From Streptomyces sp. NBC_01465 (lineage in GTDB: Bacteria; Actinomycetota; Actinomycetes; Streptomycetales; Streptomycetaceae): DNA of 64,000 nt. Positions 25,178 to 33,570 of the stretch are shown here, piece after piece. The notes beneath the pieces are model-generated. The model saw nothing but the letters and a program-made list of their open reading frames with translations. It did no database searches and had not been told where the DNA came from. Within the stretch, counting starts at the first letter, position 1. Every line of letters begins with the position of its first letter. A program made the position numbers and the translations under genes. Location of the stretch: the NCBI RefSeq assembly GCF_036227325.1, contig NZ_CP109467.1:7130001-7194000 (forward strand). The letters are read 5' to 3'.

Positions 25178-27484
25178 ATGAACAACCCGAATCGGCCGGC
25201 AGAGACGCCCGGCGAGACGGTGGCCCGCCTGACCCTCGCCGAGAAGGCCGGCCTGACCACCGGCGCGGGCTGGTGGCACACCACCGCGTACCCGGACGCC
25301 GGGATCCCGGAAGTCCGGCTCTCGGACGGCCCCCACGGGCTGCGCCTGCAGAACGACACCCGGGCCGACCACCTGGGCATCAACGGCAGCGCCCCGGCCA
25401 CCTGCTTCCCGCCGGCCGTCACCCTGGCCTGCACCTGGGACAGCGACCTGGCGCGGCGGGTCGGCGACGCACTGGCCCGCGAGAGCCTCGCGCACGGCGT
25501 GCACGTGCTGCTCGGCCCCGGCGTCAACATCAAGCGCAGCCCGCTGTGCGGACGCAACTTCGAGTACTTCTCCGAAGACCCGCTGCTCAGCGGGGTGTTG
25601 GGAACAGCCTGGGTCAAGGGCCTGCAAGCTCAGGGGGTCGGGGCCTCGGTCAAGCACTTCGCCGCGAACAACCAGGAGACCGGCCGGATGTCGGTCAGCG
25701 CGGACATCGACGTACGCACGCTGCGCGAGATCTATCTCCCCGCCTTCCACCGCGTGGTGACAGAGGCCGAGCCCTGGACGGTCATGTGTGCCTACAACCG
25801 GGTCAACGGCGTGCACGCGTCGCAGAATCCCTGGCTTCTGACGGACGTCCTGCGCGGCGAGTGGGGATACGACGGCGTGGTCGTCTCCGACTGGGGCGCC
25901 GTGGTCGACAGGGCGCGGGCCCTCGCCGCCGGGCTCGATCTGGAGATGCCGTCCTCGTCCGGCGCCGGCCCCGCCAGGGCCGTCGCGGCCGTGGAATCAG
26001 GCGAACTTCCCGAGGAAGCGCTGGACCGAAGCGCCGCACGGGTCGTGGCACTCGCCCGCAAGGCGGCCGAGCACGCGCGCCCCGGTGCCGCCTTCGATGC
26101 GGCCGCCCACCACGAGCTCGCCCGCGAGGTCGCCACGCGCGGCGCGGTACTGCTCAAGAACGACGGCGCGCTCCTCCCGCTGGATCCCGCCGCAGCCCAA
26201 CGCATCGCGGTCATCGGCGAGTTCGCGCGCACTCCCCGCTACCAGGGCGAGGGCAGCTCGCGCGTGAACCCGACCCGGCTCGAAGACGCACTGACCTCGA
26301 TCGTCGAGGCCGCGCCCGCGGCGCACGTCACCTTCGCTCCCGGCTTCCCCGTCGACGCTCCGGACGCCGATGCGGCTGCGCTGCAGGAGGAGGCCCTCCG
26401 CGCGGCCGAGAGCGCGGACGTGGTCGTGCTGTTCCTCGGTCTGCCGCCGAGCTTCGAGTCCGAGGGGTACGACCGCGAACACATCGAACTCCCCGAGGAG
26501 CAGACCCGGTTGCTCGCCGCCGTTGTCGCGGTGAACGCGAACGCCGTCGTGGTCCTCTCCAACGGGGGCGTGGTCCGGCCGGCCGGCTGGATCGACGGCG
26601 TGCCGGCCGTCCTGGAAGGCTGGCTGTCCGGCCAGGCCGGTGGCTCGGCCACTGCCGACCTCCTGTTCGGCAGGGCGAACCCGTCGGGGCGCCTCGCGGA
26701 GACGATCCCGCTGCGGCTCGCCGACACCCCGGCGTACCTGGCCTGGCCGGGCGAGAACGGTCATGTCACGTACAGCGAGGGCCTGTTCGTCGGCTATCGC
26801 CACTACGACGCCCGTGACATGGCGGTCTCCTTCCCCTTCGGGCACGGCCTGTCGTACACCACCTTCGCCTACGCGGACCTGCGGGTGGTCCCGGACGCAG
26901 GCGGGCTCGACGTCACCGTGGCGGTCACCAACACCGGGGAGCGGTCCGGTCACGAGGTCGTCCAGGTGTACGTGGCCGCGCCGGGCGCGCGGGCCCGGCG
27001 CCCCGTACGGGAGTTGAAGGGGTTCGCCACCGTGTGCCTCGCACCCGGCGAGACCCAGGACGTCACCGTCCGCATCGCCCGCGCCGACCTCGCCTATTTC
27101 GACACCGCAGCCGGTACCTGGCTCGTCGAGGACGCCGACCACCGTATCGATGTCGGGGCCTCCAGCCGCGACATCCGGCTGACCACGACGGTCCCGGTCG
27201 ACGGCGACGCCTACGCCGACCAGCCGGACGCCGACTCGACCGTCGAGGTATGGCTCGCCCACCCCGTGGGCGGCCCGGCCATCACGGCACTGCTCGGCCG
27301 GGTCCAGAAGTCCATGGGCGACGCCTACCCCCAGGAGGGAAGCTCCCGTCAGCGGATGGTGGCCAACATGCGCCTCAGCCAGCTCGCCGGGCTCCCGATC
27401 GTTCCCCTGAGCTTCGACGACGTACAGGAACTGGTCGAGACGGTGCGGTCGGCCGCGGGCACCGGGAGGGAGGCGACATCCTGA
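25178..27484 (+). CDS. Cytoplasmic GH3 beta-glucosidase
   Basis: 768 aa from ATG 25178, with AAGGAG five bases upstream. An in-frame ATG at 25115 overlaps the MFS stop but has no site. The TIM-barrel domain contains the KHFAANNQE motif and nucleophile Asp238 in VVVSDWGA. The alpha/beta sandwich domain follows (VLLKNDGALLPL, YQGEGSSRVNP), then an FnIII-like domain (about 590-670, FGHGLSYTTF). The last 70 residues form a helical tail like that of the neighbouring sulfatase (see findings). There is no signal peptide, so it acts on imported substrate. It should release glucose or another sugar from the non-reducing end of beta-glycosides. Confidence 0.92.
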   Translation: MNNPNRPAETPGETVARLTLAEKAGLTTGAGWWHTTAYPDAGIPEVRLSDGPHGLRLQNDTRADHLGINGSAPATCFPPAVTLACTWDSDLARRVGDALARESLAHGVHVLLGPGVNIKRSPLCGRNFEYFSEDPLLSGVLGTAWVKGLQAQGVGASVKHFAANNQETGRMSVSADIDVRTLREIYLPAFHRVVTEAEPWTVMCAYNRVNGVHASQNPWLLTDVLRGEWGYDGVVVSDWGAVVDRARALAAGLDLEMPSSSGAGPARAVAAVESGELPEEALDRSAARVVALARKAAEHARPGAAFDAAAHHELAREVATRGAVLLKNDGALLPLDPAAAQRIAVIGEFARTPRYQGEGSSRVNPTRLEDALTSIVEAAPAAHVTFAPGFPVDAPDADAAALQEEALRAAESADVVVLFLGLPPSFESEGYDREHIELPEEQTRLLAAVVAVNANAVVVLSNGGVVRPAGWIDGVPAVLEGWLSGQAGGSATADLLFGRANPSGRLAETIPLRLADTPAYLAWPGENGHVTYSEGLFVGYRHYDARDMAVSFPFGHGLSYTTFAYADLRVVPDAGGLDVTVAVTNTGERSGHEVVQVYVAAPGARARRPVRELKGFATVCLAPGETQDVTVRIARADLAYFDTAAGTWLVEDADHRIDVGASSRDIRLTTTVPVDGDAYADQPDADSTVEVWLAHPVGGPAITALLGRVQKSMGDAYPQEGSSRQRMVANMRLSQLAGLPIVPLSFDDVQELVETVRSAAGTGREATS

Positions 27485-27499
27485 CCCCGGCGTCACCCC

Positions 27500-28414
27500 T
27501 CACGCGGCGACCGTCCGGAACCCGCAGTTCCCGCTGCTGGATGCCGGCGTGTTGGCCGAGCGGGCGGCCACGCGGTAGCGGTGGCAGTAGGAGTGGTGGC
27601 ACAGGTAGGAGCCGCCCCGCATGACACGGCGCTCGCCCGTCTCGGGTCCCTTGGGGTCGGCGGCGGGGGAGTGGGCGTAGTAGTCGGGGGCGAACCAGTC
27701 CGCGCACCACTCCCAGACGTTCCCGGCGACCTCGTACAGGCCGAGGCCGTTGGGCGGGTACGAGCGCACCGGTGCGGTGGCCAGCCAGCCGTCCGCACCA
27801 GTGTTGGCATACGGGAAAGGGCCTTGCCAGATGTTGCACAACCACCGTCCGTCGGGGGTCAGTTCGTCTCCCCATGCGAAGCGGCGGCCGGCGAGACCGC
27901 CGCGGGCCGCGTACTCCCACTCCGCCTCGGTCGGCAGGCGGCGGCCCGCCCACGCGCAGTACGCCAGGGCGTCGGCCCATGCCACGTGCACCACCGGGTG
28001 GTCCGGCTCCGCGGTGGACAGCGGGCCGTGGGGGTGGCGCCAGTCGGCTCCCCGTACGTCCAGCCACCAGGGGGCGGCCGGGTCTGCCCCGAGGACGTCC
28101 GCCCGCCCGGCGGCGGCCGCCAGGTGGAACACGGCGGAGCTGCCTTCCCGTTCGGCGACGGTCACGTACGCGGAGTCGGCGACGAACGCCTCGAACGCCG
28201 CCACGGTCACCGTGGTGACGTCGATGGCGAACGGGGCGACGCGTACCGCGTGCACGGGCTGTTCGCCGTCCGCCGGATAGCCCTCCCCGAAGGCGTCCCC
28301 CATCTGGAACTCGCCCCCGGGGAGGGTGACTTGGTCGTGCGCGGGCGGTATGCGGGCCGGCGTGGGCAGCGGTCCGGTGGAGCAGATCCGGGTTTCCGGT
28401 ACGCAACATCCCAT
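27500..28414 (-). CDS. Formylglycine-generating enzyme (sulfatase-activating)
   Basis: 304 aa from ATG 28414, with GGAG six bases upstream. The FGE-sulfatase fold is clear (GGEFQMGDAFGEGYPADGE near the start, RRLPTEAEWEYAARGG, NVWEWCADW). The copper-binding active-site pair lies in GSYLCHHSYCHRYRVAAR as Cys272 and Cys277, the same numbers as in the characterised Streptomyces coelicolor enzyme. It therefore should oxidise the Cys of CxPxR sulfatases to formylglycine using O2. The sulfatase lies on the other side of the PadR gene; the shared divergent region suggests co-regulation. No signal peptide. Confidence 0.93.
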   Translation of the reverse strand: MGCCVPETRICSTGPLPTPARIPPAHDQVTLPGGEFQMGDAFGEGYPADGEQPVHAVRVAPFAIDVTTVTVAAFEAFVADSAYVTVAEREGSSAVFHLAAAAGRADVLGADPAAPWWLDVRGADWRHPHGPLSTAEPDHPVVHVAWADALAYCAWAGRRLPTEAEWEYAARGGLAGRRFAWGDELTPDGRWLCNIWQGPFPYANTGADGWLATAPVRSYPPNGLGLYEVAGNVWEWCADWFAPDYYAHSPAADPKGPETGERRVMRGGSYLCHHSYCHRYRVAARSANTPASSSGNCGFRTVAA

Positions 28415-28445
28415 TGACGTCTCCATGACGTGAGTATATGAATTC

Positions 28446-28457
28446 TCACCTAGGTGA
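28446..28457. promoter_or_regulatory. 12-bp perfect palindrome between FGE and PadR
   Basis: TCACCTAGGTGA is fully self-complementary and lies in an AT-rich patch (GTATATGAATTC precedes it). It is 32 bp from the FGE start and 57 bp from the PadR start, a plausible operator for the PadR protein. Confidence 0.55.
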
Positions 28458-28513
28458 AACTGCACATAGTAAAAGCGTCGCACACAGCTTCCGTACTGAG
28501 GGAGTCCACGTTC

Positions 28514-29083
28514 GTGAAGTTCGAGTACGTCCTGCTCGGCCTGCTGGCCCGTCGCCCTTACAGCGGGTACGACCTGCGCAAGTGGCTCGAGATCGAAGGG
28601 CAGTTCCTGTGGGCGCGGGCGCACCACAGCCAGATCTACCGCAAGCTCGGGCAGATGGAGGCCGACGGCTGGGTGCGGCACGAGGTCGACGCGCGCGAAG
28701 GCCGCCCGGACGCCAAGGTGTACCGGCTCACGGCACGCGGGCGCGAGGTCCTCCTGGACTGGGTGCGCTCGCCCTACGAGCCGCCCAGCCGCTTCCAGGA
28801 GATCGACTTCCTCGCGCGGTTCAGCGTCGCGGCGCCGCTCGACAAGGACGCCGCGATCCGGATCGTCGGGACAGAACTCGACCACCGCCGCGCGCAGATC
28901 GCCAAGAACCGGGACCGCGACCGCACCCTGCGCTACGAGGATCCGGCACCCGGCCTCGACCAGGACCTCGACCGGCAGGTCCACGACGCTCTCCACACGC
29001 TCGGCGCGGCCGCCATGGACCGCTGGGTCGCCTGGCTGGAGCACACACTGCGCAGCCTGACAGAAGGGAATCCCGTCCAATGA
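28514..29083 (+). CDS. PadR family transcriptional regulator
   Basis: 189 aa from GTG 28514. A GTG at 28454 would begin inside the palindrome and is rejected. The winged helix covers FEYVLLGLLARRPYSGYDL to the beta wing (DGWVRHEVDAREGRPDAKVY). The C-terminal part is the PadR_C/Vir-like coiled helices for dimerisation. The stop overlaps the sulfatase start (ATGA), so regulator and sulfatase are coupled. It is probably a repressor of the FGE/sulfatase/glycosidase genes, relieved by a phenolic or sugar ligand as in other PadR proteins. Confidence 0.9.
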   Translation: MKFEYVLLGLLARRPYSGYDLRKWLEIEGQFLWARAHHSQIYRKLGQMEADGWVRHEVDAREGRPDAKVYRLTARGREVLLDWVRSPYEPPSRFQEIDFLARFSVAAPLDKDAAIRIVGTELDHRRAQIAKNRDRDRTLRYEDPAPGLDQDLDRQVHDALHTLGAAAMDRWVAWLEHTLRSLTEGNPVQ

Positions 29084-30843
29084 GGGCGATCATGGTGATG
29101 TTCGACAGCCTCAACCGGCACATGCTGCCGCCGTACGGAGGCGACTGGACCCACGCTCCGAACTTCGCGCGGCTCGCCGAGAAGGCCGTCACCTTCGACA
29201 ACGCCTACGCCGGCTCGATGCCCTGCATGCCGGCCCGCCGCGAACTCCACACCGGGCGGCACAACTTCCTGCACCGCAGCTGGGGCCCGCTGGAGCCCTT
29301 CGACGACTCGATGCCCGAACTCCTCAAGCAGAACGGCGTCTACACCCATCTCGTCAGCGACCACCCGCACTACTGGGAGGACGGCGGCGCCACCTACCAC
29401 GGCCGCTACAACACCTGGGAGTTCTTCCGCGGCCAGGAGGGCGACCCGTGGAAGGGCCAGGTCGCCGACCCCGAGATACCCGAGGACCTGAAGCGGATGC
29501 GCTTCGGCGCCTACCGCCAGGACTGGGTCAACCGCCCCCACATGGCGACCGAGGACCGGCACCCCCAGACCCTCACCTTCGACGCGGGCCTCGACTTCGT
29601 CCGTACGAACAAGGACGCCGACCGGTGGTTCGTGCAGATCGAGACCTTCGACCCGCACGAGCCGTTCTTCAGCCACCAGCCCTACAAGGACCTCTACCCC
29701 CACGACTACGAAGGACCGCACTTCGACTGGCCCGACTACAAGCGCGTCGTCGAGACCGACGGTCAGGTGGAGCACGCCCGCTTCGAGTACGGGGCGCTCC
29801 TGTCGATGTGCGACCACTCGCTCGGCCGCGTCCTGGACACCATGGACGAACTCGACCTGTGGGACGACACCCTCCTGATCGTCAACACCGACCACGGGCT
29901 GCTGCTCGGCGAGAAGGGCTGGTGGGGGAAGAGCGTCCAGCCCTGGTTCAACGAACTGGTCCACCTGCCGCTGTTCGCCTGGGACCCGCGCAACCGCGTC
30001 GCGGGCGAACGGCGTTCGGCGCTCGTGCAGACCGTGGACGTGGCGCCGACCCTCCTCGAGTTCTTCGGCGTCGACCGCCCCGGCGACATGCAGGGCGCAC
30101 CGCTCCCGGTCGCCGAGGACACCCCGGTGCGCGAGGCAGGCCTGTTCGGCATCCACGGCGGACACGTCAACGTCACGGACGGCCGCTACGTCTACATGCG
30201 GGCGCCCGCCTCACCCGACAACGCGCCGCTGTACGAACACACCCTGATGCCCACCCACATGCGGGGCCGCTTCTCGCCCGCCGAACTCGCGGACCTGGAG
30301 CTGGCCGAGCCCTTCGACTTCACCAAGAACGTCCGCACCCTGCGTGTGCCGGGCCGCACCCTCCTCAACCCGTACCACCACGGCACGCTCCTCTTCGACC
30401 TGGAGACCGACCCCGAGCAGCGCACCCCGCTGATCGACGACGACGCCGAACTGCGCATGACCACCCTCCTGGTGGAGTTGATGCGCGCGGGCGACGCCCC
30501 GCCCAGCCAGTACGAACGCCTCGGCCTGCCCGCCCACGGCCCGGTCACGGAGAAGCACCTCCTGGTACGGGCCCAGCACGAGCAGGCCGAACGGGCCGCC
30601 CAGCCGCTGCCCCGCGCCGATGACTTCCCCGAGGGCCGCCTTTCGCTGCGTACGCCCCTCGCGGCGCTGATCTCCGACCCGGTCGCCGTCGAAGTGCTGC
30701 GCAGGCACCTGCCCGGCGTTGCCGACTCGGAGCTCCTGCAGATGATCGGGGCGACTCCGCTCATCGATGTCGCCGCGATGGCGGGCGCACTGTTCCCGCC
30801 GTCGAACCTCCGCCTGGTGGCCGAGGAGCTCGCCCAGCTCTGA
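29080..30843 (+). CDS. Cytoplasmic type I (Cys) sulfatase with C-terminal helical extension
   Basis: 587 aa. The formylglycine motif is MPCMPARR: Cys49, Pro51, Arg53 (CxPxR). Metal and sulfate residues of the alkaline-phosphatase fold are present: Asp9 in MFDSLNR, D271-H272 in VNTDHG, and Lys in GEKGWWGK. It hydrolyses sulfate esters; no signal peptide is present, so it works inside the cell, where the adjacent FGE can activate it. The last 65-70 residues (TPLAALISDPVAVEVLRRHLPG onward) are an extra helical module. Translation is coupled to PadR (ATGA). The substrate is unknown; gene context suggests a sulfated glycoside. Confidence 0.92.
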   Translation: MRAIMVMFDSLNRHMLPPYGGDWTHAPNFARLAEKAVTFDNAYAGSMPCMPARRELHTGRHNFLHRSWGPLEPFDDSMPELLKQNGVYTHLVSDHPHYWEDGGATYHGRYNTWEFFRGQEGDPWKGQVADPEIPEDLKRMRFGAYRQDWVNRPHMATEDRHPQTLTFDAGLDFVRTNKDADRWFVQIETFDPHEPFFSHQPYKDLYPHDYEGPHFDWPDYKRVVETDGQVEHARFEYGALLSMCDHSLGRVLDTMDELDLWDDTLLIVNTDHGLLLGEKGWWGKSVQPWFNELVHLPLFAWDPRNRVAGERRSALVQTVDVAPTLLEFFGVDRPGDMQGAPLPVAEDTPVREAGLFGIHGGHVNVTDGRYVYMRAPASPDNAPLYEHTLMPTHMRGRFSPAELADLELAEPFDFTKNVRTLRVPGRTLLNPYHHGTLLFDLETDPEQRTPLIDDDAELRMTTLLVELMRAGDAPPSQYERLGLPAHGPVTEKHLLVRAQHEQAERAAQPLPRADDFPEGRLSLRTPLAALISDPVAVEVLRRHLPGVADSELLQMIGATPLIDVAAMAGALFPPSNLRLVAEELAQL

Positions 30844-30862
30844 GGCCCTTGCGGCCATGTGA

Positions 30863-30894
30863 GCCGGTGACGGGGTTGCCGCCCCGTCACCGGC
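30863..30894 (+). terminator. Strong hairpin after the sulfatase gene
   Basis: GCCGGTGACGGGG and CCCCGTCACCGGC form a perfect 13-bp stem with a six-base loop, 20 bp past the sulfatase stop. It is a likely terminator or attenuator separating PadR-sulfatase from MFS-GH1. Confidence 0.8.
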
Positions 30895-30956
30895 GATTGC
30901 CCTCTCCCTCCCGCAGATCTCCCGTCAAGAAGAACGCAGAGAAAAGAGAAGGCGCG

Positions 30957-32300
30957 ATGCCTGAGCTTAGCCAGCGCCCCGTCACGCCCAAAGCCGAGGT
31001 CCAGGTCGAGGGGCGCTGGCGACAGCTGTCCCTGCTCGGCGGCACGATGCTGGTCGACAGCACCGAGACGAGCCTGGTCAACAGCCTCTTCCCGCTGATC
31101 CGGCAGTCCCTCGGCGTCTCACTGGGCGCCCTCGGAATACTGACCGCCGCAGCCAAGATCGTGGGCGCCTTCACCGGCCCCTTCTGGGTGTGGGCGGCGC
31201 AGCGCTGGTCGCGCAAGAGCGTCCTCGTCGTGGCCACCGGACTCTGGGGCGTCTGGGGCGTGGCCGCGGGCTTCTCGCAGAACTTCACCCAACTCCTCGT
31301 CCTCTACACCGTGTTGGCAGCCGGCTACGCGGCCGCGAACCCCATCATCACCGAGCTGATCGGGGACCTCTTCGGCGGATCGTCCCGAGGCCGCGCGGTC
31401 GGTGTGGTCTACGGCGCGGTCTCCCTGGTCACCGCAGTGATCGGCCCGCTCAAGGGCCAGCTGGCCGGGGTCGACGACGGCTGGCGCTGGGGCCTGTGGG
31501 GCGTCGGCGTCTTCAACATCCTGCTGGGCCTCGCCCTCTGGGCGGGATTCCGCGATCCGGGGCGCGGCGCGGCCGAGGAGCAGCTCGCCGACCTCGACCG
31601 CGCCACCCGCGACGCCCAGGCGAAACTCACCTGGACCAAGGCGCTCTCGCTGCTCAAGATCCGCAGCCTGGTGATCCTGCTCGTCTCACGCCTCCTGTCC
31701 GGACACCTCCTGGTGGGCACCTTCGGCGTGGTCTTCCTCGTCGACGTCTACGGCTTCAGCACCCAGAAGGCGTCGATCGTGCTGCTGCCCTTCGGCGTCG
31801 GCTACTTCCTCGGCACACTCCTGGGCGGCGTCGCCGTCGACCGGGCCACCCGGCGCAGTCCGCGCCACGGCCCGGTCGCGGTCCTCCAGGCGGCCCAGTT
31901 CGCCTTCGCGCTCTTCGCCTACTTCGGCACCCAGTTCGGCTACGACAGCATCGCCCTGTTCTGCGTCTTCTTCGCCCTCATGGGCGCGACCCAGGGCATC
32001 AACCCGAGCGTCAACCGCCCCATGGTCATGGCCATCACCCCACCCGAACTGCGCGGCGCCGCGTTCGCCCTCTACGTCTCCATCGTCGAAGCGATCGCCT
32101 GGGCCGCCTACAGCCTGGCCGCCGGCTTCCTCGGCGACGCCGTCGGACTGCGCACGGTCTTCCTGTGGGCGCTCGTCGTCCTGATGCTGATCAACGGCGC
32201 CTACCTGACGCTCCTTCACCGCTCGTACGCCGATGACGTGACCCGCGTACAGAGGGAACTGCACGCGCGCCGCGAACAAGCCCTCGACCCCACCGCCTGA
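30957..32300 (+). CDS. MFS transporter (second of the glycoside locus)
   Basis: 447 aa from ATG 30957, with AAGG five bases upstream. About 12 helices; TMD1 starts LSLLGGTMLVDSTETSLVNSL, and the loop after helix 2 holds AAQRWSRKSVLVVAT in place of the usual DR-GRR motif. The central loop is charged (ADLDRATRDAQAKLTWTK), and the C-terminal tail is about 30 residues, basic and soluble. It is unlike the first MFS gene and closer to SLC/spinster- and hexuronate-like carriers. It sits between the sulfatase and GH1, so it probably imports the sulfated substrate or exports the aglycone. Confidence 0.85.
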   Translation: MPELSQRPVTPKAEVQVEGRWRQLSLLGGTMLVDSTETSLVNSLFPLIRQSLGVSLGALGILTAAAKIVGAFTGPFWVWAAQRWSRKSVLVVATGLWGVWGVAAGFSQNFTQLLVLYTVLAAGYAAANPIITELIGDLFGGSSRGRAVGVVYGAVSLVTAVIGPLKGQLAGVDDGWRWGLWGVGVFNILLGLALWAGFRDPGRGAAEEQLADLDRATRDAQAKLTWTKALSLLKIRSLVILLVSRLLSGHLLVGTFGVVFLVDVYGFSTQKASIVLLPFGVGYFLGTLLGGVAVDRATRRSPRHGPVAVLQAAQFAFALFAYFGTQFGYDSIALFCVFFALMGATQGINPSVNRPMVMAITPPELRGAAFALYVSIVEAIAWAAYSLAAGFLGDAVGLRTVFLWALVVLMLINGAYLTLLHRSYADDVTRVQRELHARREQALDPTA

Positions 32301-32367
32301 CGTTTCGGGTCCGCCGACCCGCCGCGACTGTCCCCGCACCCGGCCACACAGAAGAGAGAACCAGCTC

Positions 32368-33570
32368 ATGACGCATGAACGACGACTGCCCGACGGCTTC
32401 CTGTGGGGCGCGTCCACCGCCGCCCACCAGATCGAGGGCGGCAACACCAACAGCGACTGGTGGGAGTTCGAGCACAGCGCAATCCCCTACGTCAAAGAAC
32501 CCAGTGGCGACGCCTGCGACAGCTACCACCGCTGGCGCGAGGACATGGACCTGCTGGCCGAACTCGGCTTCACCGACTACCGGTTCAGCATCGAATGGGC
32601 CCGCATCGAACCGGCCCCGGGTGAGTTCTCCCACGCCGCCATCGCCCACTACCGGCGCATGGTCGAAGGCGCGCGCGAACGGGGCCTGCGGCCCATGGTC
32701 ACGCTGCACCACTTCACCGCACCCCGCTGGTTCGCCCAGCGCGGCGGCTGGGCCGCCGCCGGATCGGACGAACTCTTCGCCCGCTACCTCACGGCGGCCG
32801 CCCCCATCTACGCCACGGACGTGGCGCACGCGTGCACGATCAACGAGCCCAACATCCTCGCCGTCATGGCTGCCGCGCAGGCCGCCCTCGCCTCCGGCCA
32901 GGCCGTGAACTTCGCCGAGAACCCGCCGGCCCCGGACGGGGCCACCACCGACGCGCTGATACGGGCGCACGCCCGCGCCGTCGAAACGGTCAAATCCCTC
33001 GCACCGCAGGTGAGTACCGGCTGGTCCGTCGCCAACCTGGTGTGCCAGCCCCTGTCCGGAGCCGAGGACGTCGCCGCGGCATTCCGGCACCCGCGCGTGG
33101 ACGTCTTCCTCGAAGCCGCCCGCGGCGACGACTGGCTCGGTGTGCAGGCATACACGCGCACGCTCATCGGCCCGAACGGCCGGCTGCCCGTGCCCGAGGG
33201 CGCGGAACGCACCCTCATGGGATGGGAGTACTACCCGCAGGCGCTCGGCCACGCCCTGCGGCACAGCGCCTCCGTCAGCGGCGGCACCCCGCTCATCGTC
33301 ACCGAGAACGGCATCGCCACCACCGACGACGCCCGCCGCATCGACTACACCACCGGCGCCCTCGACTCCCTGTCCGCCGCCATGCGCGACGGCATCGACG
33401 TCCGCGGCTACTTCCACTGGAGTGCCCTGGACAACTACGAATGGGGCCGCTACGAACCGACCTTCGGCCTGATCGCCGTCGACCGAGAGACCTTCGTCCG
33501 GACCCCCAAGCCCTCGGCCGCCTGGCTCGGCGCCATCGGCAGCACCCGCGTGTTGCCGAGCGAGGCGTGA
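32368..33570 (+). CDS. Cytoplasmic GH1 beta-glucosidase
   Basis: 400 aa from ATG 32368, with AAGAGAGAA upstream. The GH1 N-terminal signature LPDGFLWGASTAAHQIEGG is present, the acid/base Glu160 is in CTINEPN, and the nucleophile Glu313 is in IVTENGIA. Both catalytic Glu are intact; plant myrosinases lose the first. The aglycone-side sequence WSALDNYEWGRYEP is standard. It is shorter than typical (440-480 aa), mainly in the loops between residues 165 and 290. No signal peptide. It is the last enzyme of the locus; a pentapeptide-repeat gene overlaps its stop. Confidence 0.92.
   Translation: MTHERRLPDGFLWGASTAAHQIEGGNTNSDWWEFEHSAIPYVKEPSGDACDSYHRWREDMDLLAELGFTDYRFSIEWARIEPAPGEFSHAAIAHYRRMVEGARERGLRPMVTLHHFTAPRWFAQRGGWAAAGSDELFARYLTAAAPIYATDVAHACTINEPNILAVMAAAQAALASGQAVNFAENPPAPDGATTDALIRAHARAVETVKSLAPQVSTGWSVANLVCQPLSGAEDVAAAFRHPRVDVFLEAARGDDWLGVQAYTRTLIGPNGRLPVPEGAERTLMGWEYYPQALGHALRHSASVSGGTPLIVTENGIATTDDARRIDYTTGALDSLSAAMRDGIDVRGYFHWSALDNYEWGRYEPTFGLIAVDRETFVRTPKPSAAWLGAIGSTRVLPSEA

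Noticed and set aside
28454..28513. GTG 28454 as PadR start
   Set aside because: It lies inside the palindromic operator, and the added 20 residues do not belong to the PadR fold.
32368..33570. GH1 enzyme as a myrosinase
   Set aside because: Both catalytic glutamates are present; plant myrosinases replace the acid/base residue. A glucosinolate link stays speculative and rests on the sulfatase only.
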